A stretch of 64,000 bases of DNA from Agrobacterium tumefaciens_K (GCF_031801495.1 NZ_JAOEGC010000001.1:1612001-1676000); one strand, 5' to 3'. Positions 1 through 9,260 are shown, counted from the first letter of the stretch. Notes: generated by a model from the sequence alone, not told the origin. Translations and numbers: made by a program.

Positions 1-793
1 GACGGGTCGAAACGCCTTCGTTGCGGAAGTTGCGGTTGATTTCGAATACCTTGTCGGAAAGGCCCGAAACCAGCGTGCGCTTCAGGAACAGTTCCGGCGC
101 GATACGCAGGTACATGTCCATCTTCAGCGTGTTGTGGAAGGTCTTGAACGGATCGGCCGTCGCACCGCCATAGACGGTCTGCAGCATCGGCGTTTCCACT
201 TCGAGGAAGCCTTCCGCCTCCATGAAGCGACGGATGCCGGATACGATCTTCGAACGCTGCTGGAAGCGCAGCTTGGATTCCTCGTTGGAGAGAATGTCCA
301 GATGGCGCTTGCGATAACGCAGCTCGATGTCGGAAACGCCGTGCCACTTTTCCGGCATCGGCAGCAGCGACTTGGTGAGCATGGTGATCTCTTCGGCGTT
401 GATCGTCAGCTCGCCGCGCTTGGTGCGACGCACCTTACCGGTCACGCCGATGATGTCGCCGATGTCGATCATCGGCAGAAGGGCGCGGGCCGCTTCCGGC
501 GTCGTGTCCTTGTGGGAGAAGATCTGCACCTTGCCGGATGCATCATGGATATCCATGAACATGCCGGAGTTGCGGTTGGAGTAAACGCGTCCGGCAACCG
601 TCACCGTATCGCCGGTTTCGACGTCCGCTTCGATGTCGGCGTATTTCTCGGCCAGCTCGGCGTTGGTCAGCGTGCGGTGGAAATGCGCCGGATAGACATC
701 GCCGATCTGCTCGCGCAGCAGCGCCAGTTTCTGGCGGCGAACCTCGGTGGCGTCGGAGGAAAGGGCAGTCGTTTCGGTTGTCTTGTCGTTCAT
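1..793 (-). CDS. lysS: Lysine--tRNA ligase, class II (N-terminal part, cut by window edge)
   Basis: Reading the minus strand from an ATG at 793 gives an open frame of 264 codons with no stop before the window edge, so the C-terminal half is missing. It begins MNDKTTETTALSSDATEVRR and continues through an OB-fold anticodon-binding region (about residues 60-160, with GRVYSNRNSGMFMDIHD) into the class II catalytic core (RRFMEAEGFLEVETPMLQ, then RIAPELFLKRTLVSG and FEINRNFRNEG, motif 2). This order is that of class II LysRS, which charges tRNA-Lys in the cytoplasm. It lies upstream of gltX on the other side of a large palindrome. Assignment is firm; only the truncation by the window is unusual. 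Confidence 0.95.
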   Translation of the reverse strand, partial: MNDKTTETTALSSDATEVRRQKLALLREQIGDVYPAHFHRTLTNAELAEKYADIEADVETGDTVTVAGRVYSNRNSGMFMDIHDASGKVQIFSHKDTTPEAARALLPMIDIGDIIGVTGKVRRTKRGELTINAEEITMLTKSLLPMPEKWHGVSDIELRYRKRHLDILSNEESKLRFQQRSKIVSGIRRFMEAEGFLEVETPMLQTVYGGATADPFKTFHNTLKMDMYLRIAPELFLKRTLVSGLSDKVFEINRNFRNEGVSTR

Positions 794-844
794 CGTTCAA
801 TTCCTGTTGCGGCGTTGCCGCGTCGCCCGTTTGTCTCCGTATCC

Positions 845-969
845 CTCATTCCTGTGCTTGTCACAGGAATCCAGCGCGCCCAAGTCCTTGGGCGCAGGAG
901 ACTCTCAATTCATTCTTTCACGGCGCAGACGCGCCGTGACTGGATTCCTGTGACAAGCACAGGAATGAG
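845..969. repeat. Mosaic palindromic element between lysS and gltX
   Basis: Two perfect 29-bp arms (845-873 and 941-969) are inverted copies of each other. Each arm is itself a hairpin (attcctgtg / cacaggaat). The spacer holds two further hairpins (cgcccaag / cttgggcg and cacggcg / cgccgtg). The whole unit could fold as a cruciform. It resembles the intergenic palindromes common in Rhizobiaceae and shares its design, though not its sequence, with the element at 24261-24333. Confidence 0.85.
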
Positions 970-998
970 GCGGGAGCGTTATGCGCCCTCCTGCTCAA

Positions 999-2456
999 TC
1001 AGCTTCCGCTGCCAACCATCGTGGCTACGACGGCGATCGCGATCTTCAGACGCTGGCGAACGACCGAGCGACCGAGAAGCGCCATACTATCGAACAGCGG
1101 CAGAGACCGTGACGAGCCGGACATGGCGACGAACAGTGGCGGCGTGACGACGCGCAGCTTCTTGCCGGTGCGTTCGGCAACGTCGCGCAGCTCGGCTTCG
1201 ATCGCCTCGATGTTCCAGTCGGGCATCTTTTCCAGATCGGCGGCAACCGTCGTCAGGATTTCGTGGATTTCTTCCGGCTTGCTCTTCAGGCCCGCGAAGG
1301 AAGCGGGCGTCAGGCCCACATCGCTCGACAGCAGGAAGCCCGCAAGGTTCGGCAGTTCGCCCAAACGCGAAATGCGGCTCTGCGAAAGCTTCAGGCCTTC
1401 CGTCAGGCGGGAGTTTTCCATCGCCCATTCCAGCGAACGGGAGATGAACTCTTCCGGCGACAGCTTCTCGCGCAGCCAGCGGCCGTTCAGCCAGTCCAGC
1501 TTCTGGATATCGAAGATCGCGCCAGCCTTGGAAAGCGCGTCCGGGTCGAACTTCTGCGCCAGCTCGTCCATCGTTAGCAGCTCTTCGCCTTCGGCGATCT
1601 GAATGAAGAACAGGCCGAGGAAGTTCATCAGCGCTTCCGGCAGGTAGCCGAGCGCGGAGTAATAAGAAATCGACGTTGGGTTCTTGCGCTTGGAAAGCTT
1701 GGACTTGTCGGCGTTGCGCATCAGGGAAAGATGCATGAACACCGGCTCCTGCCAGCCGAAATAACGGTACAGCAAGATGTGCTTCGGCACCGATGCCAGC
1801 CACTCTTCGCCGCGTGCGACGTGGGTGATCTTCATCAGATGGTCGTCGATGACGTTCGCCATGTGATAGGTCGGCATACCGTCGGCCTTGATCAGCACCT
1901 GCATGTCGACGGCGTCCCACGGGATCGATACGTCGCCGTATACGCCATCGGTGAAGTCGCAGGACCCTTCGGTCGGGATCTTCATGCGCACCACGGAGGC
2001 TTCGCCCGCGTCGAGACGCTTCGTCACTTCTTCGGCGCTGTAGCCCAGGCACAGGCCGTCATATTTCGGCGGCTTGCCGGCGGCGCGCTGGCCCTCGCGC
2101 ATCTGCTCCAGACGTTCCGGCGTGCAGAAGCAACGGAAGGCATGGCCTTTGTCCAGCAGGTCCTGTGCGTAAGGCCAGTACATGTCCTTGCGCTCGGACT
2201 GGCGGTACGGGCCGTAAGGACCGCCGACATCCGGGCCTTCAGACCATTTCAGCCCGGTCCATTTCAGTGCTTCCAGCACCTTCTCTTCATATTCGCGTGT
2301 CGAGCGCGTCGCATCGGTATCCTCGATGCGCAGGATGAACTCGCCGCCGTGTTTCTGGGCGAAGAGATAGTTGAAGAGGGCAATGTAGGCGGTGCCGACA
2401 TGCGGCTCGCCGGTGGGGGATGGGGCAATGCGGACGCGAACGCCGGAAGTGGTCAT
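999..2456 (-). CDS. gltX: Glutamate--tRNA ligase
   Basis: A 485-residue class I aminoacyl-tRNA synthetase that attaches glutamate to tRNA. The N-terminus VRVRIAPSPTGEPHVGTAY carries the HIGH-type motif (HVGT), KSKLSKRKNP carries the KMSKS-type motif, and the C-terminal third is the helical anticodon-binding domain. The frame is open up to 2516, but the family N-terminus (MTTSGVRVRIAPSP) matches the ATG at 2456, so I use that start. Alphaproteobacteria often carry two GltX paralogues and may use one as a non-discriminating enzyme for tRNA-Gln; the sequence alone does not say which this is. Confidence 0.95.
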   Translation of the reverse strand: MTTSGVRVRIAPSPTGEPHVGTAYIALFNYLFAQKHGGEFILRIEDTDATRSTREYEEKVLEALKWTGLKWSEGPDVGGPYGPYRQSERKDMYWPYAQDLLDKGHAFRCFCTPERLEQMREGQRAAGKPPKYDGLCLGYSAEEVTKRLDAGEASVVRMKIPTEGSCDFTDGVYGDVSIPWDAVDMQVLIKADGMPTYHMANVIDDHLMKITHVARGEEWLASVPKHILLYRYFGWQEPVFMHLSLMRNADKSKLSKRKNPTSISYYSALGYLPEALMNFLGLFFIQIAEGEELLTMDELAQKFDPDALSKAGAIFDIQKLDWLNGRWLREKLSPEEFISRSLEWAMENSRLTEGLKLSQSRISRLGELPNLAGFLLSSDVGLTPASFAGLKSKPEEIHEILTTVAADLEKMPDWNIEAIEAELRDVAERTGKKLRVVTPPLFVAMSGSSRSLPLFDSMALLGRSVVRQRLKIAIAVVATMVGSGS

Positions 2457-2649
2457 GAAATTCACTCGTCGTGACGTGACTGTGGCAGATAGGCGGTTAC
2501 GCCCGGATGCCATCAAGATTTACGTTGAATGCGGCAGGAATAGCTGCAAACGGGCGCAATCATGCGCATCTTGCAGTTTCCCATTCGGCTTGGGCTTAGG
2601 CCATATTATGCCGCAGGCGTCAAGGAAATAAGGATATTTCCATCAGGCA

Positions 2650-4422
2650 TCAGGATACGGGCCAGACGTAAAGCAGCATGGGAATGCTGACGAGGACGAT
2701 CATGATCGACAGGGGAAGGCCAAGGCGCGGATAGTCGCTGAAACGATATCCGCCCGGTCCCATGACCAGCGTATTGCACTGGTGGCCGATGGGGGTGAGG
2801 AAATCGCAGCCCGCGCCGATCGCCACCGCCATCAGGAAGGCCTCCGGCCTGAAGCCCAGTGTCGTGGCAAAACCTGCGGCAATCGGCGCCATGACCAGAA
2901 CGGTGGCGGCGTTGTTGAGGAACGGCGTCACGGCCATCGCGGTCAGAAGGATCATGCCCAGCGCCACGAAAGGCGGCATGCCCTGTGCCGCGTGTCCCAG
3001 CCATTCGGCGATCAGGTCGCTCGCGCCGCTGGTGCGCAGCGAGTCGCTGACGGGAATGAGGGCGGCCAGCATGACGAGGATCGGTCCGTCGATGGATTTG
3101 TAGACGTCTGTCAGCGGTATTGCGCCAACCATGATCATCAGGAAGGCGGCGGCGAAAAAGGCGACGGCGACGGGCAGCATACCGCTTCCGGCGGCAATCA
3201 TGGCCGCGGCCAGAACGATGACCGGAATGAAGGCGCGGCGCTGGGTGCCGAGCAGGATTTCGCGCTGCGCCAGCGGCAGAAGCGAAAACTCCTGTAACAC
3301 TTGGGGCAGGGTCTTGCGGCTGCCTTGCAAAAGAATGACGTCGCCCGCCTGAAGCGTCAGCTCGCTAAGACGTTGGCTGACGCGCTGTCCACGGCGGGAA
3401 ACGGCGATCAGGTTGACGCCGCGTGTGTAGGAAAGGGCAAGCTCGCGTGCCGAAATGCCGCTCAGCACCGATTCATTGGTGATGATCGCTTCCATGGATA
3501 TGAGGTCGGCGGTTTTCTGGCCGTTTTCGGTCAGCGGCTTGCCGGAAAGCTGCAGTTTTGCCTGTGAGACGACGCGGTCCAGACCTTCCGGGGTGCCTTC
3601 TAGGAGCACGGTGTCGCCGGTTCTGAGCTTGACGTCCGGAAAGGGGGCGATGCGTCTCGATCCGCGCAGGATGGTGCTGGCGATCACGTCGCCGTCGCCC
3701 TGTCGCAGAAGCTCGCTGAGCGGCTTGTCCGCATAGGTGCTGTCGCTCGGAAGTGTCGCTTCCGCCGTATAGGCGGACTGGTCGAGAATATCCTCAACCG
3801 AGGTCTGCTGACGCGCCCGCACCGGCAGAAGGCGGTATCCGAAGGTCAGAAACAGGATACCGATCACCGTCAGCCCGGCGCCTACGGGGGTGAAGTCGAA
3901 CATGGTGAAGCTCTGGCCGGTCATTTCTTCCCGCAGTCGCGAAACGACGATGTTGGGTGAAGTGCCGATTTGCGTCATCAGGCCGCCCAGAAGTGCGGCA
4001 AACGCCATGGGCATCAGATAAAAGGAAACGGGGCTGCCGGACTTGCGGGCGAACTGGAAGGCGACCGGCATCATGATCGCCAGCGCGCCGATGTTCTTGA
4101 TGAAGGCCGACATGACGGCGACGACGATCATCAGGAAGGCCAGTTGCAACCCTTTCGAGTGCATTTCCGGGAAATATCGTTTGATCGTCATGTCGACGAT
4201 GCCGGACCGCGCCACGGCCGAACTGACGATGAGCGCACTGGCGACGATGATGACGATATCGTCGGAAAAGCCGGAAAATGCGTTGTCGAACGGCACCACG
4301 CCCAGCGCCACCGCCACCAGCAGCGCGCTGCAGGCAACCACGTCGTACCTCACCCTGTCCCAGATGAACGCAAGCATCATTGCAGCGATCACGGCAAAGG
4401 CGAGAATCTGGTCTGTCGTCAT
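2650..4422 (-). CDS. SLC13/DASS-family permease with two TrkA-C domains
   Basis: A 590-residue inner-membrane protein. Hydrophobic segments fill about residues 1-200 and 395-590. Between them lies a soluble stretch with two TrkA-C (RCK_C) domains (about 215-300 and 305-390; TVLLEGTPEGLDRVV and VILLQGSRKTLPQVL). The paired substrate and sodium motifs of the divalent anion:sodium symporter family are seen as IGTSPNIVVSRL (about 152-163) and FLNNAATVLVMAP in the second half. Such proteins are often annotated as sulfate or dicarboxylate permeases, but the substrate cannot be read here. It stands alone, downstream of terC on the same strand, and I see no good Shine-Dalgarno site before the ATG at 4422. 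Confidence 0.88.
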   Translation of the reverse strand: MTTDQILAFAVIAAMMLAFIWDRVRYDVVACSALLVAVALGVVPFDNAFSGFSDDIVIIVASALIVSSAVARSGIVDMTIKRYFPEMHSKGLQLAFLMIVVAVMSAFIKNIGALAIMMPVAFQFARKSGSPVSFYLMPMAFAALLGGLMTQIGTSPNIVVSRLREEMTGQSFTMFDFTPVGAGLTVIGILFLTFGYRLLPVRARQQTSVEDILDQSAYTAEATLPSDSTYADKPLSELLRQGDGDVIASTILRGSRRIAPFPDVKLRTGDTVLLEGTPEGLDRVVSQAKLQLSGKPLTENGQKTADLISMEAIITNESVLSGISARELALSYTRGVNLIAVSRRGQRVSQRLSELTLQAGDVILLQGSRKTLPQVLQEFSLLPLAQREILLGTQRRAFIPVIVLAAAMIAAGSGMLPVAVAFFAAAFLMIMVGAIPLTDVYKSIDGPILVMLAALIPVSDSLRTSGASDLIAEWLGHAAQGMPPFVALGMILLTAMAVTPFLNNAATVLVMAPIAAGFATTLGFRPEAFLMAVAIGAGCDFLTPIGHQCNTLVMGPGGYRFSDYPRLGLPLSIMIVLVSIPMLLYVWPVS

Positions 4423-4593
4423 GCTTGCTTATGCTTTCGAAGGACAGGCGCTGGAAGGACTTTATCGATGAGGATATCGAAGAACGCAGAGCGGGGTGCG
4501 GGGTTCCGGGGTGGAGCTGGCGTTTAACGCCGCTCCGTCACGCTGGACGCCGTCCGGCACCCAGCTGACGCGCGTCTGTTTGGCGAAAGAAGT

Positions 4594-4623
4594 CCTTTCA
4601 GCCCGTTGACTTGGGCTGAAAGG
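4594..4623 (-). terminator. Hairpin downstream of terC
   Basis: An 11-bp perfect stem (cctttcagccc / gggctgaaagg) with an 8-nt loop lies 40 bp past the terC stop. On the minus strand it is followed by a pyrimidine-rich but interrupted T stretch. It is likely an intrinsic terminator separating terC from the SLC13 permease. Confidence 0.55.
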
Positions 4624-4662
4624 ATGCCCGGCGCAAGGCCGCAATGACGGTCAGGAACCCTA

Positions 4663-5418
4663 TCAATGCGTCTCTTCGGAAGCGGCGTTTTTACGCCGCC
4701 GTGCGTTGCGCGAGATCATGTTGAGCACTTCCACCAGCGCCGAGAACGCCATGGCGGCATAGACGTAACCCTTCGGCACATGGAAGCCCATGCCTTCGGC
4801 GATCAGCGTTGTGCCGATCATCAGCAGGAAGGCCAGTGCCAGCATGATGATGGTGGGGTTCCTCTCGATGAAGTTCGCAAGAGGGTTGGCTGCAAGCAGC
4901 ATCACGGTGACGGACACGACGACGGCGACGATCATGATCGGAACGTGCGGCGTCATGCCGACGGCAGTGATGATGCTATCCACGGAGAAAACGAGATCGA
5001 GCAGCAGGATCTGCGCGATGGCCGCCGAAAAGCTGTTTATCGTGCCGCCGACCATATCTTCCTTGTGATCCACAGGGTCGACATTGTGGTGTATTTCCCT
5101 GGTCGCTTTCCAGACAAGGAACAGGCCGCCGCCGATGAGGATGAGGTCCTTCCACGAGAAGCCCTGACCGAATAGTTCGAAGACCGGCTCCGTAAGCTGT
5201 ACGATCCAGGCCACTGTGCCAAGCAGGCCGAGGCGCATGATGAGCGCAAGGCCGATACCGATCTTGCGGGCTTTTTCGCGTTGGTGCTCAGGCAGCTTGT
5301 TGGTCAGGATCGAAATGAAAATAAGGTTGTCGATACCGAGCACGACCTCCATGACGATCAGGGTGACAAGTGCCACCCATGCGGCGGGGTCTGAGAGAAG
5401 AGGGAGGACGGACTCCAT
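4663..5418 (-). CDS. TerC-family integral membrane protein
   Basis: A 251-residue polytopic membrane protein. The TerC family signature is clear: two acidic motifs in membrane helices, EVVLGIDNLIFISILTNKLP near residues 25-44 and LDLVFSVDSIITAVGMTPH near 140-158. Helices cover most of the chain and the tail is basic (NARRRKNA). Family members are linked to tellurite resistance and, better supported, to manganese export or metal loading of secreted proteins (Alx, MeeY/MeeF). The upstream leader holds a short palindrome (5449-5464, ggccga / tcggcc), but I could not recognise a yybP-ykoY manganese riboswitch. An aaagga ribosome site precedes the ATG at 5418. Confidence 0.88.
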   Translation of the reverse strand: MESVLPLLSDPAAWVALVTLIVMEVVLGIDNLIFISILTNKLPEHQREKARKIGIGLALIMRLGLLGTVAWIVQLTEPVFELFGQGFSWKDLILIGGGLFLVWKATREIHHNVDPVDHKEDMVGGTINSFSAAIAQILLLDLVFSVDSIITAVGMTPHVPIMIVAVVVSVTVMLLAANPLANFIERNPTIIMLALAFLLMIGTTLIAEGMGFHVPKGYVYAAMAFSALVEVLNMISRNARRRKNAASEETH

Positions 5419-5592
5419 CGGGGAACAATTCCTTTCAACAACACGTATGGCCGAGAATTCGGCCTCCGAGGTTTATGCCGCAATACGCGAGAAACAAGAA
5501 GATACTTCTTTTCCAACACGATATTTCATCGAAATTTCGCGTAGACCGAGTATTCTCACGTTCATCAGGCATTTGGCCGTTGCTGAATGAAA

Positions 5593-6258
5593 TCAGTCTT
5601 CTTTGGTTCCGTACGCGGCCATGAAAACGTTGACGGCGCTGGAGATGACGCGATCCAGCTCTTCCTGCGGAACCGGACCGTCGATTTCGCCGAAAAGGCG
5701 CATCTTGAAGAAGGTTCCGGTGGAGAGCTCGATATATTGCCGGGCCGATAGCTCCACGTCGTCGATCCTGAGATGGCCGATCGTGACGTGATGCTGGATG
5801 AAGTCCTGCAGCACGGCGCGGACATTGTTCGGTGCGGAGATGAAGAATCGCTGCGCAAGCTTCGGCATCCGGTCCACCACGCCAAGCACGGAGCGCATGG
5901 CAGGTATCATGTCGGAGCATGTCATCTTGTTGGCGAAGGCAAGCCCGAACAGTTTCAGCCCTTCACGCACTTCTTCCGTGCCGGCCAGAATATTGCGCAT
6001 TGACGCGGCGAATTCCTGCCGATGCTGGTCAACCAGAGCGACGAACAGATCTTCCTTGTTGGAAAAATAGACGTAGATCGTTCCCTTGGAAACTCCGGCT
6101 TCCTTGGTGATATCGTTCATGCTGGCGGCATCGAAGCCCTTCAGCTTGAACACCCGCCACGCGCCCGCGAGTATCTGCTCGCGTTTCACCGGGTCTTCTC
6201 CGGCCGCAAAGCGGCCAGCGGAATTTGCGGGACAGCCTGCGTCCGTTTCCATGTCCAT
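5593..6258 (-). CDS. TetR/AcrR-family repressor of the adjacent efflux pair
   Basis: A 221-residue regulator. The N-terminal TetR helix-turn-helix is at about residues 24-70 (KREQILAGAWRVFKLKGFDA, then MNDITKEAGVSKGTIYVYFS), followed by an all-helical ligand and dimer domain. It is divergent from an EmrA-like/EmrB-like operon. The shared intergenic region holds two copies of gaacc-N4-ggttc, so it very probably represses both itself and the pump until an inducer binds. The inducer is unknown. An agag ribosome site lies just before the ATG at 6258. Confidence 0.9.
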   Translation of the reverse strand: MDMETDAGCPANSAGRFAAGEDPVKREQILAGAWRVFKLKGFDAASMNDITKEAGVSKGTIYVYFSNKEDLFVALVDQHRQEFAASMRNILAGTEEVREGLKLFGLAFANKMTCSDMIPAMRSVLGVVDRMPKLAQRFFISAPNNVRAVLQDFIQHHVTIGHLRIDDVELSARQYIELSTGTFFKMRLFGEIDGPVPQEELDRVISSAVNVFMAAYGTKED

Positions 6259-6316
6259 CGTCTCTTTTTAACCTGCCATCTGTGTTGTAGCCGACGCCAA
6301 AAAAATTAACCAGACG

Positions 6317-6334
6317 TCGAACCAATCGGTTCGA
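6317..6334. promoter_or_regulatory. TetR operator 1
   Basis: Perfect palindrome tcgaacc-aatc-ggttcga (7-bp arms, 4-bp centre) in the divergent intergenic region between the TetR gene and the membrane fusion gene. Size and position fit a TetR-family operator. Confidence 0.75.
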
Positions 6335-6371
6335 TAGGACTTGATATGTGTTAAAGAAGGGATTATGTCAA

Positions 6372-6394
6372 TCGAACCGAACGGTTCAGTTCGA
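6372..6394. promoter_or_regulatory. TetR operator 2
   Basis: Second copy of the same pattern, tcgaacc-gaac-ggttcag, sharing gaacc-N4-ggttc with operator 1 and lying 55 bp from it. Because it falls inside the longest possible reading frame of the next gene (from 6341), it argues that the true start of that gene is downstream, at 6428. Confidence 0.72.
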
Positions 6395-6427
6395 AATCTT
6401 TTTTTCAATCTATCACGGTACAAGCTC

Positions 6428-7618
6428 ATGTCGGCCCAGAAGAATAGCGCTGTTCGCGCGCTCAACGATACGCAGGACGCGGATGTCGTCGCAAAGGCTG
6501 ATGCTGCTCCGGCAAAACCTGCTGAAGCGACCGCTCCACAGGCTGCTGCGCCGAAGCAGAAAAAGCGCTCGAAGATTCTGCCCATCATCGCGGTTGCGCT
6601 GTTAGCGGGTGCCGGCTGGTACGGCTACGACTGGTGGACGGACGGCAGGTTCATGGTATCGACGGATGACGCCTATATAAGAGGCGATATCGCTGTCATC
6701 GCCCCGAAAGTCTCCGGTTACGTGGCCAAGGTCGATGTCGTTGCCAACCAGGAAGTGAAGGCGGGTGATCCGCTCGTCACGCTGGACGATGGCGATTATC
6801 GCATCGCGCTGGAGCAGGCAGAGGCGCAGATCCGCACCGAGGAACTGTCCCTGAACCGTATCGACGCGCAGATCGTCGGCGCGGAGGCCACCCAGCAGCA
6901 GGCGATTGCCCAGAAGGGCTCGCTGGATGCGGCCCTGCGTGGCGCTGAAATCACCCAGAAGCGCGCCAGCGAATTGCAGGCGAAGGATGTTGGCACGGTT
7001 GCCGCGTCCGACAATGCCCAGGTTGCGCTGGATCAGGCGAGGGCCAACGCCATTGCGGGTGATTCCGCCATCGCTTCGGCCAAGGCGAATGTCGAGCTTC
7101 TGCGTGCCCAGCGTGCCGAAGCCGAAAGCACCATCCGTTCCCTCCAGCTGTCGCGGGACAAGGCGGCGCGTGACCTGTCTTTCACGGTTCTGAAGGCGCC
7201 TTACGATGGCGTCATCGGCAATCTGGCGGTTCAGACGGGCGACCTCGTGTCGGTCGGCAAGCGTCTGGCATCGCTGGTGCCGATGAACGAGCTTTATATC
7301 GACGCCAACTTCAAGGAGACGCAGCTCGCCCGCGTTGCTCCCGGTTCCAAGGTCCGTGTTCACGTGGATGCATTCGACGATGCGACCATCGAAGGCACCG
7401 TGCAGTCGATCTCGCCTGCCTCGGGTTCGATCTTCTCCATTCTGCCGCCGGAAAATGCCACGGGCAACTTTACCAAGGTCATTCAGCGCGTCCCGGTGCG
7501 TATCGTCTTCTCTAAGGAAGATCTTGCCAGGCACAATCTGCGTGCGGGCCTGAGCGTGGTCGTCGATGTCGACACGCGCACCGCGCCTGAACACACGCAG
7601 ACAGCGCAAGCGAAGTAA
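6428..7618 (+). CDS. HlyD/EmrA-type membrane fusion protein
   Basis: A 396-residue periplasmic adaptor of a tripartite efflux pump. After a short cytoplasmic part rich in Ala and Pro comes one membrane helix (ILPIIAVALLAGAGWYGY). Then follow the biotinyl-lipoyl half (DDAYIRGDIAVIAPKVSGYV), a long helical hairpin with repeated Q/A/E heptads (about 100-205), the second lipoyl half (LKAPYDGVIGNLAVQTGDLV) and a beta-barrel (IDANFKETQLARVAPGSKV). It would join the MFS pump encoded 17 bp downstream to an outer membrane channel not encoded here. The frame opens at 6341, but the operator at 6372-6394 favours the ATG at 6428. Confidence 0.92.
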   Translation: MSAQKNSAVRALNDTQDADVVAKADAAPAKPAEATAPQAAAPKQKKRSKILPIIAVALLAGAGWYGYDWWTDGRFMVSTDDAYIRGDIAVIAPKVSGYVAKVDVVANQEVKAGDPLVTLDDGDYRIALEQAEAQIRTEELSLNRIDAQIVGAEATQQQAIAQKGSLDAALRGAEITQKRASELQAKDVGTVAASDNAQVALDQARANAIAGDSAIASAKANVELLRAQRAEAESTIRSLQLSRDKAARDLSFTVLKAPYDGVIGNLAVQTGDLVSVGKRLASLVPMNELYIDANFKETQLARVAPGSKVRVHVDAFDDATIEGTVQSISPASGSIFSILPPENATGNFTKVIQRVPVRIVFSKEDLARHNLRAGLSVVVDVDTRTAPEHTQTAQAK

Positions 7619-7635
7619 CCGAGAGGCAAACGGCC

Positions 7636-9219
7636 ATGGCGGCTACAGTTGTCGGAACGGGCGGGGCCGCAGTCCCCGCCGACCCGCCCATGGACAGACG
7701 CAGGCTCATCGCTTTCTTCGCGATGGTCTTTGGCATGTTCATGTCGATCCTCGATATCCAGATCGTGTCTGCCTCGCTTGCCGAAATTCAGGCGGGTCTC
7801 GGCGCGGGTTCGGATGAGATCGCGTGGGTGCAGACGTCCTACCTGATCGCGGAAGTCATTATGATTCCGCTTTCGGGTACACTGGCGCGCATTCTGTCGA
7901 CCCGCGTGCTGTTTGCCACCTGCGCGGCGGGCTTCACCATTTCCAGCGCGCTTTGTGCCACGGCGACGAACATCGACCAGATGATCGTCTACCGCGCCAT
8001 TCAGGGCTTCATCGGCGGCGGCATGATCCCGTCGGTTTTTGCGGCTGCCTTCACGATCTTTCCGCCGTCCAAGCGCTCGGTCGTCTCGCCCATCATCGGT
8101 CTGGTCGCCACGCTTGCGCCCACTATCGGGCCGACGGTCGGCGGTTATCTCTCCAACGCCTTTTCCTGGCACTGGCTGTTTCTCGTCAACATCATCCCCG
8201 GCATCATCGTCACCATCCTGACATGGAGCCTGATCGATTTCGACAAGCCGGAACATTCGCTCTGGAAGAAGTTCGACTGGTGGGGGCTGCTCTCCATGGC
8301 GGTTTTCCTCGGCTCGCTGGAATACGTGCTGGAGGAAGGTAACAACAAGGACTGGTTCAACGACGAACATATCGTTCTGGGGACCGTTGCTCTTGTGATC
8401 GGCGCCGTCGTGTTCTTCTGGCGTGCCTTCAAGGTAGAGTTTCCAGTGGTGGATATCCGCGCCTTCGCGGACCGGAATTTCTCTATCGGCTCGCTGTTCT
8501 CCTTCGTCATGGGGATCGGCCTTTACGGGCTGACCTATATGTATCCGCTCTATCTCGGCCGCGTCCGTGGTTACGATGCGCTGATGATCGGCGAAACCAT
8601 GTTCGTCTCCGGTCTGGCGATGTTCTTCACCGCTCCGATCGCCGGCAAGCTGTCGACCAAGCTCGATCCGCGCGTTATGATGGCCATCGGCTTCATCAGC
8701 TTCAGCGCTGGCACATGGATCATGACGCATGTGACGACCGACTGGGATTTCTACGAACTGCTGATTCCGCAGATCCTGCGCGGTTTCGGTCTGATGATGT
8801 GCATGGTGCCGATCAACAACATCGCACTAGGCACGCTGCCGCCCGCCCGGATCAGGAACGCATCCGGCCTGTTCAACCTCACCCGTAACCTCGGCGGGGC
8901 GGTTGGTCTTGCGATCATCAACACACTGCTGTCGCAGCGCACCGATGACCACTATGTCCGCCTGTCGGAGCATGTCACCTACGCCAATCCGGAAGCGCTG
9001 GAATGGCTGAACAGTGTCGGCGCAAACTACGATTCCTACGGGCTGGACGGTGCATCCGTCGCCGTTAAGAAGCTGGTGGGCATGGTGTCGCAGCAGGCTT
9101 GGATTCTGGCCTTCTCCGATGTGTTCCTGCTGCTGACAGGACTTTTCATCAGCCTTATTGTGCTGACGGTTCTCATTCAGAAACCGAAGGCCGCGCCGCC
9201 ACCCGATGCGGCACACTGA
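7636..9219 (+). CDS. DHA2-family MFS drug transporter (EmrB/QacA type)
   Basis: A 527-residue, 14-helix proton antiporter. Typical motifs are FGMFMSILDIQIVSASLAEI in the first helix and a WVQTSYLIAEVIMIPLSGTL region. Motif C is GLVATLAPTIGPTVGGYL in helix 5. It follows the membrane fusion gene by 17 bp with a gagagg ribosome site, so the two form an emrAB-like operon under the divergent TetR repressor. Likely substrates are hydrophobic antimicrobials or plant phenolics, judging only from the family. The operon ends in a strong terminator at 9261-9290. Confidence 0.93.
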   Translation: MAATVVGTGGAAVPADPPMDRRRLIAFFAMVFGMFMSILDIQIVSASLAEIQAGLGAGSDEIAWVQTSYLIAEVIMIPLSGTLARILSTRVLFATCAAGFTISSALCATATNIDQMIVYRAIQGFIGGGMIPSVFAAAFTIFPPSKRSVVSPIIGLVATLAPTIGPTVGGYLSNAFSWHWLFLVNIIPGIIVTILTWSLIDFDKPEHSLWKKFDWWGLLSMAVFLGSLEYVLEEGNNKDWFNDEHIVLGTVALVIGAVVFFWRAFKVEFPVVDIRAFADRNFSIGSLFSFVMGIGLYGLTYMYPLYLGRVRGYDALMIGETMFVSGLAMFFTAPIAGKLSTKLDPRVMMAIGFISFSAGTWIMTHVTTDWDFYELLIPQILRGFGLMMCMVPINNIALGTLPPARIRNASGLFNLTRNLGGAVGLAIINTLLSQRTDDHYVRLSEHVTYANPEALEWLNSVGANYDSYGLDGASVAVKKLVGMVSQQAWILAFSDVFLLLTGLFISLIVLTVLIQKPKAAPPPDAAH

Positions 9220-9260
9220 CAAATAAGAAGAACAAGCCCCTCCCAATCCACCGCAGAGCT

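Noticed and set aside
543..800. Overlapping frames opposite lysS and other core genes
   Set aside because: They are antisense or out-of-frame readings of recognised genes, common in high-GC DNA.
5419..5592. yybP-ykoY manganese riboswitch before terC
   Set aside because: Only a short palindrome (ggccga / tcggcc) was seen; the conserved riboswitch loops are absent.
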